Positions 17,456 to 26,149 of a stretch of 64,000 nt of DNA are shown piece by piece. The notes beneath the pieces are model-generated. The model made no database searches, was not told where the DNA came from, and saw only the letters and a list, made by a program, of their open reading frames with translations. A program made the position numbers and the translations under genes. The stretch lies in the NCBI RefSeq assembly GCF_041053055.1, contig NZ_CP163443.1:1054001-1118000 (forward strand), given 5' to 3'. The DNA comes from Streptomyces sp. R41 (GTDB lineage: Bacteria; Actinomycetota; Actinomycetes; Streptomycetales; Streptomycetaceae). How positions within the stretch are numbered: position 1 is the first letter of the stretch; the number at the start of each line of letters is the position of its first letter.

Positions 17456-18190
17456 TCAGTCGAGCTCGTTTGGTTCCGCTTGGGCAGGGATCTGCCGTTG
17501 CGGGGTCGGCTTGTCGCTGAAGAGCTCGGCCATGGAGCCTGGAGAGGTAGCGGAGGTCGAAGACCTGCCACTCGTCATGGAGTTCGGCCAGGACCGTGGC
17601 GGCGAGCCGGTCCAGGGCGGCGGGGTTGGGGAAGACCTGGACGACGTCGGCCCGCCGTTTGATCTCCCGGTTCAGCCGCTCCAGCGGGTTCGTCGACCAG
17701 ATCTTCTTCCAGTGCGCCGGCGGGAAGTCCGCGAACGCCATGATGTCTCCGGCCGCCTCCAGCAGCATGGTCCTGACCGGAGGAAACTGCCGTCCGAGCA
17801 TGTCGGCCACGACGTCCAGCTGGCTGCGGACCTGCTCGGCGGTGGTCTGCGCGAAGATGGTGCGGATGGTCGCGGCAACCATCTCCGCCGAGCTCTTTTC
17901 GATCACGGCAAAGACGTCGCGGACGAAGTGGACCCGGCACCTTTGCCAGGCCGAGCCGAGGAATACGGTGCGGATCGCAGCCACCAGCCCGCTGTGGCTG
18001 TCGGAGATCACCAGCTGGACGTTCTCCAGGCCGCGGGCCCGTAAGGAACGCAGGAACTTGGTCCAGAACCGCTTCGACTCGCTGTCGCCGATCACCAGCC
18101 CGAGGATCTCGCGGTGGCCGCTGGCGGAGATGCCGGTGGCGATGACCACGGCCTGCGAGACGATCCGGTGATTCACGCGGACCTTGTGAA
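17456..18190 (-). pseudogene. IS256 (mutator)-family transposase remnant
   Basis: The minus strand encodes the C-terminal two thirds of an IS256-type transposase: HKVRVNHRIVSQAVVIATGI, VQLVISDSHSGLVAAIR with the second catalytic Asp, WQRCRVHFVRDVFAVI, and KIWSTNPLERLNREIKRRAD with the catalytic Glu. The N-terminal part with the first Asp is missing. Near 17540 a single-base change sends the frame past its natural end, which otherwise reads GSMAELFSDK and ends in NELD with TGA at 17456. A candidate right end (CTACACCACTTCGCGGGACA) follows. The upstream joint at about 18190 interrupts an HAAS-type membrane protein gene. Confidence 0.75.
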
Positions 18191-18530
18191 GCGGTCCTGA
18201 CAGCCGGTGGCCCGCCGCGCGGGTGGAGAGCTCGACCAGGTACCAGCACACCAGCAGGCACGGGACGATCAGCATGACGGTGCGCGCGGTGTGACGGGCC
18301 TGGGTGATGGTCAGTTCATGCTGGAAGCTGGGCGCGAGCTCGGCCACGGTGCCGAACTGGCGGATGACCTGGCGGGCGGCGTCCCGGCCGGGTTTCGGCA
18401 TCGGGCGACAGGTCCCGCGCGGTATCCAGGAGCCCTGCGCGCGGTTCGTCCACCATCTGGGTCTTGAGCCGGGCCCGGGCCGTGCAGGTTGGCCGTCAGG
18501 TCCGCGAGGTGGGCTTCGATGGGCCGTCGG
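18191..18530 (-). pseudogene. HAAS-type membrane protein, N-terminal fragment
   Basis: The readable parts are PIEAHLADLTANLHGP, RLKTQMVDEPRAGLLDTARD and, after a frame change near 18410, GRDAARQVIRQFGTVAELAP. This continues to ELTITQARHTARTVMLIVPC and the membrane segment LLVCWYLVELSTRAAG. This is the pattern of HAAS-signalling-domain membrane proteins, which in Streptomyces sit next to PadR regulators. The gene is cut off where the IS256 transposase frame begins. The PadR remnant directly upstream supports the reading. Confidence 0.55.
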
Positions 18531-18544
18531 CAGGGATCTCGGGC

Positions 18545-18838
18545 GCCTTCACGTGGCGTGTCCGGGGGCCGGTGCGGGTTCCAGTACCGAGCCGATCGCT
18601 GCGGTGAACTCCCGCCAGTGGGTCCGCTCGGTGGCCAGGCTGCGCCGTCCGGCGTCAGTGAGCCATAGCAGCGCCGACGGCGTTCGCCCACCGACTCCCA
18701 GGCGCTGCTCAGCAGCCCGATCCGCTCAAGCCGGTTGAGGGTGGCTCCTGGACCGCGGCGATGATCGCGTAGCCGTGCAGGGGGCCGGATTCCAGTACGG
18801 ACAGCAGCAGTCCGTCCAGGTGGCCGCGAACTGCGTCA
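18545..18838 (-). pseudogene. PadR-family regulator, decayed
   Basis: The N-terminal winged-helix start (RGHLDGLLLSVLESGPLHGY then AIIAAVQ) is joined through a short, damaged middle to VGERRRRCYGSLT. After a frame change near 18665 it continues DAGRRSLATERTHWREFTAA with the end APAPGHAT. Intact PadR proteins of this type are about 110 residues. Here the recognition helix region is shortened and at least two frames are needed. The small gene upstream nearly overlaps it and the HAAS fragment lies downstream, so this was a regulator/membrane-protein operon. Confidence 0.6.
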
Positions 18839-19039
18839 GGCTGACTGGCCAAGTACCGCCACGGCCACCGCCCGGGCATAAGGGTTGATGACGCCCTCGT
18901 CATCCCCGCCTGCAGCGTCCTCGAGCAGCTCCACGAGCGGGCCGCGAAGCTGGGCGATGTCGACCGGGTTCCCATTGCGGAGTGACTCAACAGCACGGAG
19001 CAGCAGTTCGGAAGCCTGATCCGACTCGGGCGAACTCAA
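18836..19039 (-). CDS. Small acidic hypothetical protein
   Basis: The 67-residue product (MSSPESDQASELLLRAVESL, VDIAQLRGPLVELLEDAAGG, ending AVAVAVLGQSA) is helical and acidic, with no membrane segment or Cys. It lies at the head of the decayed PadR-HAAS operon and its end overlaps the region where PadR translation begins. I do not know the family. It may be intact while its partners are not. Confidence 0.45.
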   Translation of the reverse strand: MSSPESDQASELLLRAVESLRNGNPVDIAQLRGPLVELLEDAAGGDDEGVINPYARAVAVAVLGQSA

Positions 19040-19418
19040 GGCTGACCTCCGTTGGCGAGAGGGCGGGGCATGACGAACCCGTATGGTCTCAGAGCCACCG
19101 CGCCGAGGTCAGACCTTAAAAATCAAGCTCAGGTTCCTTTTGAGCTGCGGAGAGCGGGCCTGCTTGCCGCCAGCGGGCGTACCACCGGGCAGCGGCGGGA
19201 GATCCCAGCCTCGGCGACCGCTGATCTCTGACAAGCGCGCCGTCGCGGGCCCCCAAGCCCTCCTGACCGCCTCTGCCGCGCCGGTCGCGCCTTCGGCCAC
19301 CGCAGTCTGCAAAGCACTCACCTCAAGCGGACAGGGCCGTGACTTCTGCTTCCCCATGAGGTTAGGATCCCCCGCCGACCTGCGGGAAGTCCGAACAGGG
19401 GGCTTCCGGAGGTGTGGG
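19040..19418. other. Intergenic gap upstream of DUF4328 gene
   Basis: The plus frame stays open across most of this stretch and is continuous with the next gene, but codon use and composition give no family resemblance. A GTG with a GGAGG site marks the likely start at 19419. A minus-strand frame beginning MGKQKSRPCPLEVSALQ also lacks support. Promoter sequences for the DUF4328 gene should be here. Confidence 0.3.
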
Positions 19419-20072
19419 GTGGACAGGACAGCGCAGTCGCCGGGCGGGCTGGCCCGATGGACCTGCGGCGTGCTCGCCGCGTACGCGTTGTTGACTGCGG
19501 CGGTCGGGGTGGCGGCGTGGCACAAGTACCAGGTGTTGCTGGCACCGCCACTGCCACCCCAGCCGGACGGCAGCGAGGCACTACCGCTGCTGAACGCCGA
19601 CATGTGGTTCGGAAATCTGAGGGGCTGGTGGAACGGCGCCACCATTGCGACCGCGCTGTTCTTCATCCTCTGGATGGCCCGCATGCGCGACCTCGCGGAG
19701 CTGGTCTGGCCCGAGGGCCAGCGCCGCCACCGTGCCTGGCTGTTCTTCGGCTGGGTGGTTCCAGTGGCCGACCTGTTCATACCCAAGATGGTCGTCAACG
19801 ACCTGTGGGCCGCCGCCCAGCCGGCGCCGCGGCGTGATCGCGGCCATCCCCTGCTCACCCTCTGGTGGCTCTCCGTCCTCGTCGCCGGCGCCACGGGCGA
19901 AGACACCCTCTCCGCGCTGAAGCACGCACACACAACCGGAGAGACCCTCCAGGCACTGCAGCAGGTCATGCTCAGCGACGTCCTCTACATCTGCGCCGCC
20001 GCGCTCTCCATCGCGGTCGTCTGGCGGCTCAGCGGCCTGCTGAAGCGCGCCGTGCAGGCGGCCCCGGCGTAG
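19419..20072 (+). CDS. DUF4328-type membrane protein
   Basis: The 217-residue product has several hydrophobic helices: GVLAAYALLTAAVGVAAW, IATALFFILWMARM, AWLFFGWVVPVADLFIPKMV, a short LWWLSVLVAG and a C-terminal LYICAAALSIAVVWRL. The core FFGWVVPVADLFIPKMVVND followed by LW is the DUF4328 signature. Function is unknown; members are common streptomycete membrane proteins. GTG at 19419 is chosen because GGAGG lies 6 nt before it. The following intergenic region leads to a secreted FG-GAP protein. Confidence 0.8.
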   Translation: MDRTAQSPGGLARWTCGVLAAYALLTAAVGVAAWHKYQVLLAPPLPPQPDGSEALPLLNADMWFGNLRGWWNGATIATALFFILWMARMRDLAELVWPEGQRRHRAWLFFGWVVPVADLFIPKMVVNDLWAAAQPAPRRDRGHPLLTLWWLSVLVAGATGEDTLSALKHAHTTGETLQALQQVMLSDVLYICAAALSIAVVWRLSGLLKRAVQAAPA

Positions 20073-20326
20073 CAAGGCCGCCTCCGTCGGGCCGACACCG
20101 ACCACAGAGCGTCGGCCTCAAGCATCACCTGGGACCAGACAGCCCTTGGGGCGGCCTTGAGGCCTTCCACCGGCGTACAACCTTTCGCCGACCTGGGAAG
20201 TCTGGAGACAGGCGCGGGGGCGGCTGACAGGTGACGGCAGATCCCTCCCAGGCCTGCCGCCCCTTGCAACCACCTCAATGGCACTGATGCCCACAGGCAT
20301 CCCAGCATGCACTGGAGAAAAACCGC

Positions 20327-21778
20327 ATGCACAAGCGCATACGCCGCGCTCTGGCGGCCAGCACCGCAGCCGCTCTCACCGGCGGCCTGCTGACGGCTGC
20401 CGCGAGCCCGGCCGCCGCCGACCCCGCCGCCAAGAACGACTTCAACGGAGACGGCAGAAGCGACGTCGCCGTCTCGGCCGGAGACGCATACGTGGCCGGG
20501 CACAAAGGGGCGGGCCAGATCGTCGTGCTCTACGGCGGTCTGACGCCCGACCGCCACAAGACGGTCAGCCAGAACACCAGCGGGGTTCCCGGCACCGCGG
20601 AAGCCTCGGACGGCTTCGGCTGGGGGAGCGCCATCGGCGACTTCAACCACGACGGCTACAGCGATCTCGCGGTCTCCGCCCCGTACGAGGACGTCGGCTC
20701 CGACGTCGACGGCGGCACGGTCGCCATCATGTGGGGTTCCTCGAGCGGCCTGTCCGGCGGCACCACCATCTCCGACCCCGCACCGAGCAGCCACGACAAG
20801 TGGGGCCGTGCGCTGGCGGCCGGTGACTTCGACGGCGACGGCAAGGACGACCTGGCCATCGGCTCCACCTCAAGCACCGTCTACGTCTACAAGGCCGGCA
20901 TCAGCAAGAGCGGTACAGCCGGAGGTCGTTACACCGTCAAGGCGCCCGTCCAGTCCGGCGGCTCGGCCGGCCCGCTCAATCTCACTGCGGGAGACGTGAA
21001 CAACGACGGCCGCCACGACCTGATCGTCAACGGCTACGAGGCCACCGGCACCAGCCACTGGAACACCAACTACTTCATCCCCGGCTCCGCCACCGGTCTG
21101 CGCGTCTCCTCCGCCGTCAAACTCCAGGGCGGCATCACATCCGCCATCGGCGATGTCAACGGCGACACCTACGGGGACATTGTCATCGGCGTCAGCTGGG
21201 ACGGTACGAGCGGCGTCCCCGGGGCGGTCAAGGGCGGCAGGGTCCACGTCATCTACGGATCCGCCACCGGCCCGTCCAGCACCACGGCGTCGATCAGCCA
21301 GGACTCCGGTGCCGTCCCCGACTCGTCGGAAGCCGGCGACGGCTTCGGCTACGAACTGTCGCTCGGCGACGTCAACAGCGACGGATACCAGGATCTGGCC
21401 GTCAGCGCAGTCGGTGAAGACACTCCAAACGGCATGAAGGACGCCGGCGCCGTGACCATCCTGTACGGCTCCGCCGGCGGCCTGGACACCACCAACAACG
21501 TCCAGTTCTTCCACCAGGACACCCCGGGCTTCCCCGGAGCCGCGGAGGGCGGCGACCAGCTCGGCTCGGATGTCCAGCTCGCGAACACAGACGGTTACGG
21601 CGGCGCCGACATGGTCATCGGCGCCATGGGCGAGAACGGCAACGGGACCATCGTTTCCATGGAGAACAGCCTGGCCAGCCCCACATTCTCCGCCTACCGT
21701 GCCTCCGTCATCGACCCCTCCGAGGTCGGCGTCTCCACCACCGGCAACCCCTACTTCGGCGCCAACTTCGGCAACTGA
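20327..21778 (+). CDS. Secreted FG-GAP (integrin-like) repeat protein
   Basis: The 483-residue protein has a Sec signal peptide (MHKRIRRALAASTAAALTGG, cleaved near AAA-DPA) and then a seven-bladed type propeller of FG-GAP repeats. Ca-binding loops are visible six times: DFNGDGRSDVAVS, DFNHDGYSDLAVS, DFDGDGKDDLAIGS, DVNNDGRHDLIVNG, DVNGDTYGDIVIG and DVNSDGYQDLAVSAV. Such proteins are extracellular and bind ligands or surfaces. ATG at 20327 follows GGAG. A strong hairpin terminator lies just after the stop, so it is a single-gene unit. Confidence 0.88.
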   Translation: MHKRIRRALAASTAAALTGGLLTAAASPAAADPAAKNDFNGDGRSDVAVSAGDAYVAGHKGAGQIVVLYGGLTPDRHKTVSQNTSGVPGTAEASDGFGWGSAIGDFNHDGYSDLAVSAPYEDVGSDVDGGTVAIMWGSSSGLSGGTTISDPAPSSHDKWGRALAAGDFDGDGKDDLAIGSTSSTVYVYKAGISKSGTAGGRYTVKAPVQSGGSAGPLNLTAGDVNNDGRHDLIVNGYEATGTSHWNTNYFIPGSATGLRVSSAVKLQGGITSAIGDVNGDTYGDIVIGVSWDGTSGVPGAVKGGRVHVIYGSATGPSSTTASISQDSGAVPDSSEAGDGFGYELSLGDVNSDGYQDLAVSAVGEDTPNGMKDAGAVTILYGSAGGLDTTNNVQFFHQDTPGFPGAAEGGDQLGSDVQLANTDGYGGADMVIGAMGENGNGTIVSMENSLASPTFSAYRASVIDPSEVGVSTTGNPYFGANFGN

Positions 21779-21787
21779 CGAGCAGTC

Positions 21788-21812
21788 GCGGGCCGGCGAG
21801 AAGCCGGCCCGC
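21788..21812. terminator. Hairpin terminator after FG-GAP gene
   Basis: GCGGGCCGGC and GCCGGCCCGC form a perfect 10-bp stem with the 5-nt loop GAGAA, 9 bp after the FG-GAP stop. No T-run follows, which is usual in this genus. It also sits beyond the 3' end of the convergent CPCC gene. Confidence 0.7.
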
Positions 21813-21907
21813 TCCCCCGCTGCTTGTACACGCTTCGCACTGTCGTGGGCGCTCCGTCCACAGAGGCGTTGATAGGCGCCGCTGCTCTGCTTGACGCACA
21901 GAGGGCC

Positions 21908-22240
21908 TCAATCCCATGCACTCTTGAGGACGCCGCTGCCGTAGGTTCGCCCGCTATCCAAGCGCTCATCAGCGCGTGGCTCGCGAACATGCTTGCGGCT
22001 CCCTTGGTCGCACGCTCCGAAGGCGCAGTAGTTCCCCCGGGCCTGGTTCAGGCTCAGGGAGCCGTTCGGGCCGCCTCGGACGACATCGGCGTCATGGTCG
22101 TCCTGCCCGTCGTCCTCCCAGAAGCAGACATCACAGATCTCGAAGCCTCCACGCTCGCGCAGGGTGAGATACCCACAGCACGGGCACTGATATGGCCCGG
22201 CTTCCGGGGCGCCAGCGATGTTCATGAAGGGTTCGAGCAT
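21908..22240 (-). CDS. CPCC-type cysteine-rich protein
   Basis: The protein of about 110 residues has the Cys_rich_CPCC signature: YQCPCCGYLTLRERGGFEIC followed by DVCFWEDDGQDDHDADVVRG and SLNQARGNYCAFGACDQ. The four Cys of CPCC-x15-C-x2-C probably bind zinc. Such small proteins are scattered in bacterial accessory DNA and some sit in toxin/immunity loci; function is unproven. ATG at 22240 (MLEPFMNIAG) was chosen; an ATG at 22225 is possible. Neither has a strong binding site. The upstream side is cut close by an epimerase stub on the other strand. Confidence 0.75.
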   Translation of the reverse strand: MLEPFMNIAGAPEAGPYQCPCCGYLTLRERGGFEICDVCFWEDDGQDDHDADVVRGGPNGSLSLNQARGNYCAFGACDQGSRKHVREPRADERLDSGRTYGSGVLKSAWD

Positions 22241-22301
22241 GACCGCATTCTGGCTGATCAGGCGACGATGCGAAGGTTCAGAACGATTGTGACCATGACA
22301 G

Positions 22302-22388
22302 CGCGTCCTCCCCACCCGCCTCCTGGAGTCGGGCTTCACCTTCGCGTTCCCGTCGATCGAGGGGGCGTTGCGGGCGGCCGTGGGCTGA
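22302..22388 (+). pseudogene. TIGR01777-type epimerase, C-terminal stub
   Basis: Only about 28 residues remain: RVLPTRLLESGFTFAFPSIE then GALRAAVG and stop. This is the DUF1731 tail of sugar-nucleotide-epimerase-like proteins (YfcH/SulA homologues), where LLESGF..P..ALRA is conserved. Nothing of the Rossmann domain is left upstream. The second 72-bp repeat copy begins 27 bp downstream, so the stub and repeat may have arrived as one piece. Confidence 0.55.
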
Positions 22389-22414
22389 CAGACGCACGCC
22401 GGGCCGCCCATGCC

Positions 22415-22486
22415 CTCTGACAGAGCGTCGGCCGGCGTGGGGGGACCAGCCCGCGCCGGCCGACGCTCGCGCTACAGGACGAAGCT
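22415..22486. repeat. 72-bp structured repeat, copy 2
   Basis: This copy differs from that at 12902-12973 by two substitutions, both in the loop, so the 14-bp stem arms are unchanged. It has the same orientation and follows a truncated gene end. The sequences to the right of the two copies are unrelated after GACGAAGCT. Confidence 0.8.
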
Positions 22487-22748
22487 TCAGACGCGTCTTT
22501 AGTCGGAGCACAGGATCAGATGAAGGCCGTGTTCACGTCCCCGGAATCCCCGCACGGGCGGTCATGTTCGGGGCATCGTTCGAGGCCAGACCACAAGAAC
22601 AAGCTGAGCTCACACCTCATTCATGACACTCCCGAAGCCCTTTCTTGACCCATTTACCCTATTCGCCCTTTTGAAGTGCTTTTGCGTCTGTTAAGTGTTC
22701 GCAGCGAAACAGTTCGTCAGCTGACAAAAGGAAGCGAGGGGCCCTCGA

Positions 22749-24089
22749 GTGGTGTGGCGAGAATGGGTTAAGAAAGGGCCGCAGAGATTGGCCACCGTCT
22801 CCGCGCTGGTGGCCGCGACGCTGGTCGGACTTCCGTCCGCAGCGCCGTCCGCGGCCGTGCCCGTGCAGGAGGCTGCTGCGATGGGTGCGTATGTGGTTGT
22901 GCTTCATGACTCGGCGCGGGGACAGCTCGACGCGATCGTGAAAGAACACCGCGCGCGCTATGGGGAGGTGACGGGGTTCGTTTACCGGCATGCCCTGGTC
23001 GGCTATTCGGCCCGGATCCCGAACTCCCAGGTGTCGCGCCTGCAGAACGACCCCAGAGTGGAGATGGTGGCGCCTGACAGGCCTGTCCACGCCACCCAGC
23101 AGAGACTGTCGATCGGCGTGGACCGCGTGGACGGCGACGTGAGCAGCACGCGGTCCGGGAACGGGTCCGGGTCGGTGGATGCCGGTGTGGCGATCCTTGA
23201 CAGTGGGATTGACCTCGACCACCCCGATCTGAACGTGGCCGGCGGGGTCAACTGCGTGAATCGCGGCAAGCCCCCTCAGGACGACCAAGGACATGGCACC
23301 GGCGTCGCCGGCATCGTCGGAGCCAAAGACAACGACGCGGATACGGTGGGCGTCGCGCCCGGCGCCCGGCTCTATGCGGTCAAGGTGCTCAACACCCGCC
23401 TGGCCGGGAATGACTCCAGGATTGTGTGCGGGCTCGACTGGGTGGCCCAGCACGCCCAGGGCAGCAACATCAACGTGGTGAACATGAGCCTCGCGGGAAT
23501 CAGTCCCGACGACGGAAACTGCGGGCGCACCAAGCGCGATGTGCTGCACCTGGCGGTCTGCAAGGTCAACGAGGCCGGGGTAACGGTCGTGGTCGCGGCC
23601 GGCAACGACAGCACCGACTTCGCCAACACCTCCCCGGCCAACTACAACGAAGTCCTCACCGTCACCGCCATGCAGGATGCCGACGGCCAGCCCGGCGGCC
23701 TCGGCACGATCGCGCCCGGATGCCAGACAACGGTTCCGTACGACGACGCGGCGACAGACTTCTCCAACTTCACCACCATCGGCTCCGCCGATGCCGCCCA
23801 CACCATCGCCGCCCCGGGCCTGTGCCTGCGGACCACCGCCCTCATCGACGGCCCCGGCGGGGGCAACGTGATCTGGTTCGGCGGAACCTCGTTCTCCTCG
23901 CCCCACGTGGCCGGCACCGCCGCCCTCTGCATCACCACGAGCTGCGCCGGAATGACCCCCGCCCAGGTCATCGCCAAGCTCCGTGCCGACGCCGCAGCCC
24001 AACCCGCCAGCTACGGCTTCACCGGCGACCCCCACACTCCAATCGACAACCGCTACTACGGCTACCTCGACTACGCAGGAAAGTACTGA
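22749..24089 (+). CDS. Secreted S8 family serine protease (subtilisin-like)
   Basis: The 446-residue preproenzyme has a signal peptide (core LATVSALVAATLVGLPSAAP), an inhibitor I9-type propeptide (AYVVVLHDSARGQLDAIVKE, ending YRHALVGYSARIPNSQVSRL) and a peptidase S8 domain. The catalytic triad is readable: Asp in VAILDSGIDLDHPDL, His in DDQGHGTGVAGIVGAKDN and Ser in GGTSFSSPHVAGTAALCITT. The oxyanion Asn is in VVVAAGNDS. Extra Cys residues suggest disulfides. It acts outside the cell on proteins. GTG at 22749 is used; a GTG follows directly. An AT-richer upstream stretch (22600-22700) probably holds its promoter. Confidence 0.92.
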   Translation: MVWREWVKKGPQRLATVSALVAATLVGLPSAAPSAAVPVQEAAAMGAYVVVLHDSARGQLDAIVKEHRARYGEVTGFVYRHALVGYSARIPNSQVSRLQNDPRVEMVAPDRPVHATQQRLSIGVDRVDGDVSSTRSGNGSGSVDAGVAILDSGIDLDHPDLNVAGGVNCVNRGKPPQDDQGHGTGVAGIVGAKDNDADTVGVAPGARLYAVKVLNTRLAGNDSRIVCGLDWVAQHAQGSNINVVNMSLAGISPDDGNCGRTKRDVLHLAVCKVNEAGVTVVVAAGNDSTDFANTSPANYNEVLTVTAMQDADGQPGGLGTIAPGCQTTVPYDDAATDFSNFTTIGSADAAHTIAAPGLCLRTTALIDGPGGGNVIWFGGTSFSSPHVAGTAALCITTSCAGMTPAQVIAKLRADAAAQPASYGFTGDPHTPIDNRYYGYLDYAGKY

Positions 24090-24225
24090 CCTGGGCAACC
24101 GCCCGGCTGGGTCACCCAGTGGCTCCAGGTATCGGTGTCCACGGCACTGTGCTCTCGCAGGCGCAGGTGGTGCAGTGCCGTCGACTTGCCTGTGCCGGAC
24201 ATCCCCGTGATCAATGGCGGGCACC
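24090..24225 (-). pseudogene. P-loop ATP-binding protein, N-terminal stub
   Basis: The minus strand encodes LITGMSGTGKSTALHHLRLR followed by EHSAVDTDTWSHWVTQPGG. This is a Walker A motif (GxSGTGKST) and the following Asp-rich substrate strand of small P-loop kinases or AAA ATPases in Streptomyces. The frame then reaches the convergent protease gene and stops without the rest of the domain, so only the N-terminal 40-50 residues survive. Confidence 0.5.
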
Positions 24226-24531
24226 TCCGTGTAGGTCCCGGACACGCCCTTCCAAAGGCTGCCCCAGCGCCCCTGATTGCGACCGGCCGTGGTTCTCGCC
24301 CAATGCCCGCCTCGGTCGCCCGGCGGGCTTCCCGCCGAACATTGCGATGCAGCAGACTCACCTCTGGCGGCCTTGGTCCTGACAATGTGAACGCGCGCTC
24401 TGGACAGCACCCAGGATCACGCCACGGCCGCCACCACGTCCCCTGAATCCCCAGGTGAGTGATCAAGTTCGAGACGCCGTTCGAGGACCGGAAGAAAAAG
24501 ATCAACGGCGTGCGATCGCGTCCCGCGGTGG
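24226..24531. other. Intergenic gap, nothing recognised
   Basis: No gene, repeat or strong hairpin was identified between the P-loop stub and the membrane protein gene. Open frames here show no family resemblance. Confidence 0.3.
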
Positions 24532-25059
24532 TCACCCGACCGCGTCGTCCTGTCGGCGTAGTTCGCCGCCCGCCAGAACGACACCGGCGGCCGAGGCAGA
24601 CATCAGGCCCGCGATGGCGAGCATCATGCGCTGCTGGCTTTCGATGACGGCCTCGTACTGGCTCCGCGAAAGCTCCACCTTGACTCGGGGCGAGGTGGAT
24701 TGGTCGTAGGAGAAGTACCGGCCGCCCTCGGCCGTGGGCGACTCCAAGGCCCCTTCCCCGCCCGCCGCGTTGATGATGATCATCGCGACGCCCAAGGCGA
24801 TCAGCAGCCCGGGCACCGCCTTCACCCGGCCGGGCAGACGCAGGAAAACGGACCACCTCGACCGCGCGTTCGATCCGGTCCCGGCCATGGGCACGACGGC
24901 GGTCCCCAGGACCAGAAAAGCCAGCAGGATCACTGGCACCGCCCACCCTGTGCCGTCGACCGGCGACGGCCCCGGTAGCCAGGTGAGCGCGACAAACGAC
25001 AGCACGACGGCGCTCAGCCCCGCCGCGAACCCGCTGTGCAGCGTGAAAGTCCTTCTCAT
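24532..25059 (-). CDS. Hypothetical membrane protein with three to four TM segments
   Basis: The 175-residue product has hydrophobic segments at AAGLSAVVLSFVALTWL, WAVPVILLAFLVLGTAVV, VPGLLIALGVAMIIINAAGG and MMLAIAGLMSASAAGVVLAG. A polar stretch between the third and fourth (YFSYDQSTSPRVKVELSRSQ) probably faces outward. ATG at 25059 was chosen because the hydrophobic region begins right after it; longer in-frame starts add an improbable Cys/Arg-rich leader. I do not recognise a family. Confidence 0.6.
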   Translation of the reverse strand: MRRTFTLHSGFAAGLSAVVLSFVALTWLPGPSPVDGTGWAVPVILLAFLVLGTAVVPMAGTGSNARSRWSVFLRLPGRVKAVPGLLIALGVAMIIINAAGGEGALESPTAEGGRYFSYDQSTSPRVKVELSRSQYEAVIESQQRMMLAIAGLMSASAAGVVLAGGELRRQDDAVG

Positions 25060-25182
25060 GACCCGGAGCCTCGCACTTGCACCGCTCCGGGTCATTGCCC
25101 TATCCCGCAAAAAACAGCGCGGTACGCAACGTTCCTCGCCGGACTGTTGGCAGCGCATAGCTACGCTGCCCGGTGCTGATCC

Positions 25183-25764
25183 TCAGGCCACCGCGCGGCC
25201 GGGCCGCCCCTGGGCGTGCCGGCGGGGCCGATCGTAGTTCACGTGGCCCGCCCACGGGACGATCTGGTGGACCGAACTCATACAGATGATCTTTCCCGCC
25301 GAACGGGAAACCTCCTCCACCACGCCGCGCCGGATGAACTCCTTGGCGGCCTCCCGCGCGCACAGGAACTGGCCGGTCAGGTTGACTTCAATGACCTTGC
25401 GCCACTGGGCGAGCGTCATCTCCGTCACGGCTGCGTCCCGCTGGAGGCCCGCGTTGGCCACCATGATGTCGATGGTGCCGAACTCCTCGACCATCCGCCC
25501 GACCATGGCCACCACTTGGTCCTCGTCGGACACGTCAGCCTCATGGGCGTAGGCGCGGACCCCGAAGCCCTCGATCTCCTTCACAACGTTCTCTGCCTCA
25601 TGCGCACCGACGACGTAGTTCACCACGACGTCCGCTCCGGCCCGGCCCAGGGCAACGGCGGTCGCCAGGCCGATGCCCGAGTTGGCGCCGGTCACCAACG
25701 CCTTCTGGCCCTTGAGGAGCTGCGCGGACATCGTCCCGCGGTTCTCGACTTTTGCTGCCACCAC
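25183..25764 (-). pseudogene. SDR-family oxidoreductase, C-terminally truncated
   Basis: The N-terminal two thirds of a short-chain dehydrogenase are clear. The NAD(P) motif is ALVTGANSGIGLATAVALGR, the acidic strand VSDEDQVVAMV, the NAG motif IDIMVANAGLQRDAAVTEMT, and the catalytic Ser in GKIICMSSVHQIVPWAGH. The active-site segment should continue YxxSKGG, but the frame reads HVNYDRPRRHAQGRPGRAVA and stops. The catalytic Lys and C-terminal substrate lid are thus lost. It resembles glucose 1-dehydrogenase-type SDRs. The start may be GTG at 25764 (AAGGAAAG upstream) or ATG at 25731. Confidence 0.7.
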
Positions 25765-26149
25765 AATCTTTCCTTGGGTGTTTCGGACGGCATGCCCTCT
25801 GAAACGGGCGACGCGCGTGAGGAAGGCCGGGATTCGGCGGGCCCGCCAGGACAGACACAGGAGCCGTCGCACACCCGCCCCCCAGACGAAAGCACCCCCC
25901 GGCGCGGGTGAACCCGACCGGCACGCGCTGCCGCCGATTTCGGCGGGGCCGGTCACACGATCAGGCTACGAGCCGCCCGGGCCCCTTCCCTGGCCGGCGT
26001 CCTGCGGGCCCGCCGAGGGACATGGGATGAAGCTATGAACGATATCGCCCCAATCACTTTCAGGACGGCGTGAGTGCTCGTTGGGCCGGTGCAACCGTTC
26101 CCGCTCCATTTAATTATCGGCACCCTAAGAGCGGCCATTTTCAAAATGG
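25765..26149. other. Intergenic region upstream of glutamate decarboxylase leader
   Basis: The first half is ordinary GC-rich DNA. The second half (26030-26150) is noticeably richer in A and T, with runs such as CCATTTAATTATCGG and TTTTCAAAATGGG, and probably carries the promoter for the leader ORF and decarboxylase. No gene is supported here. Confidence 0.35.

Noticed and set aside
22659..24410. 583-codon minus-strand open frame opposite the protease
   Set aside because: It mirrors the protease codons; the catalytic triad is on the plus strand and the antisense product shows no domain.
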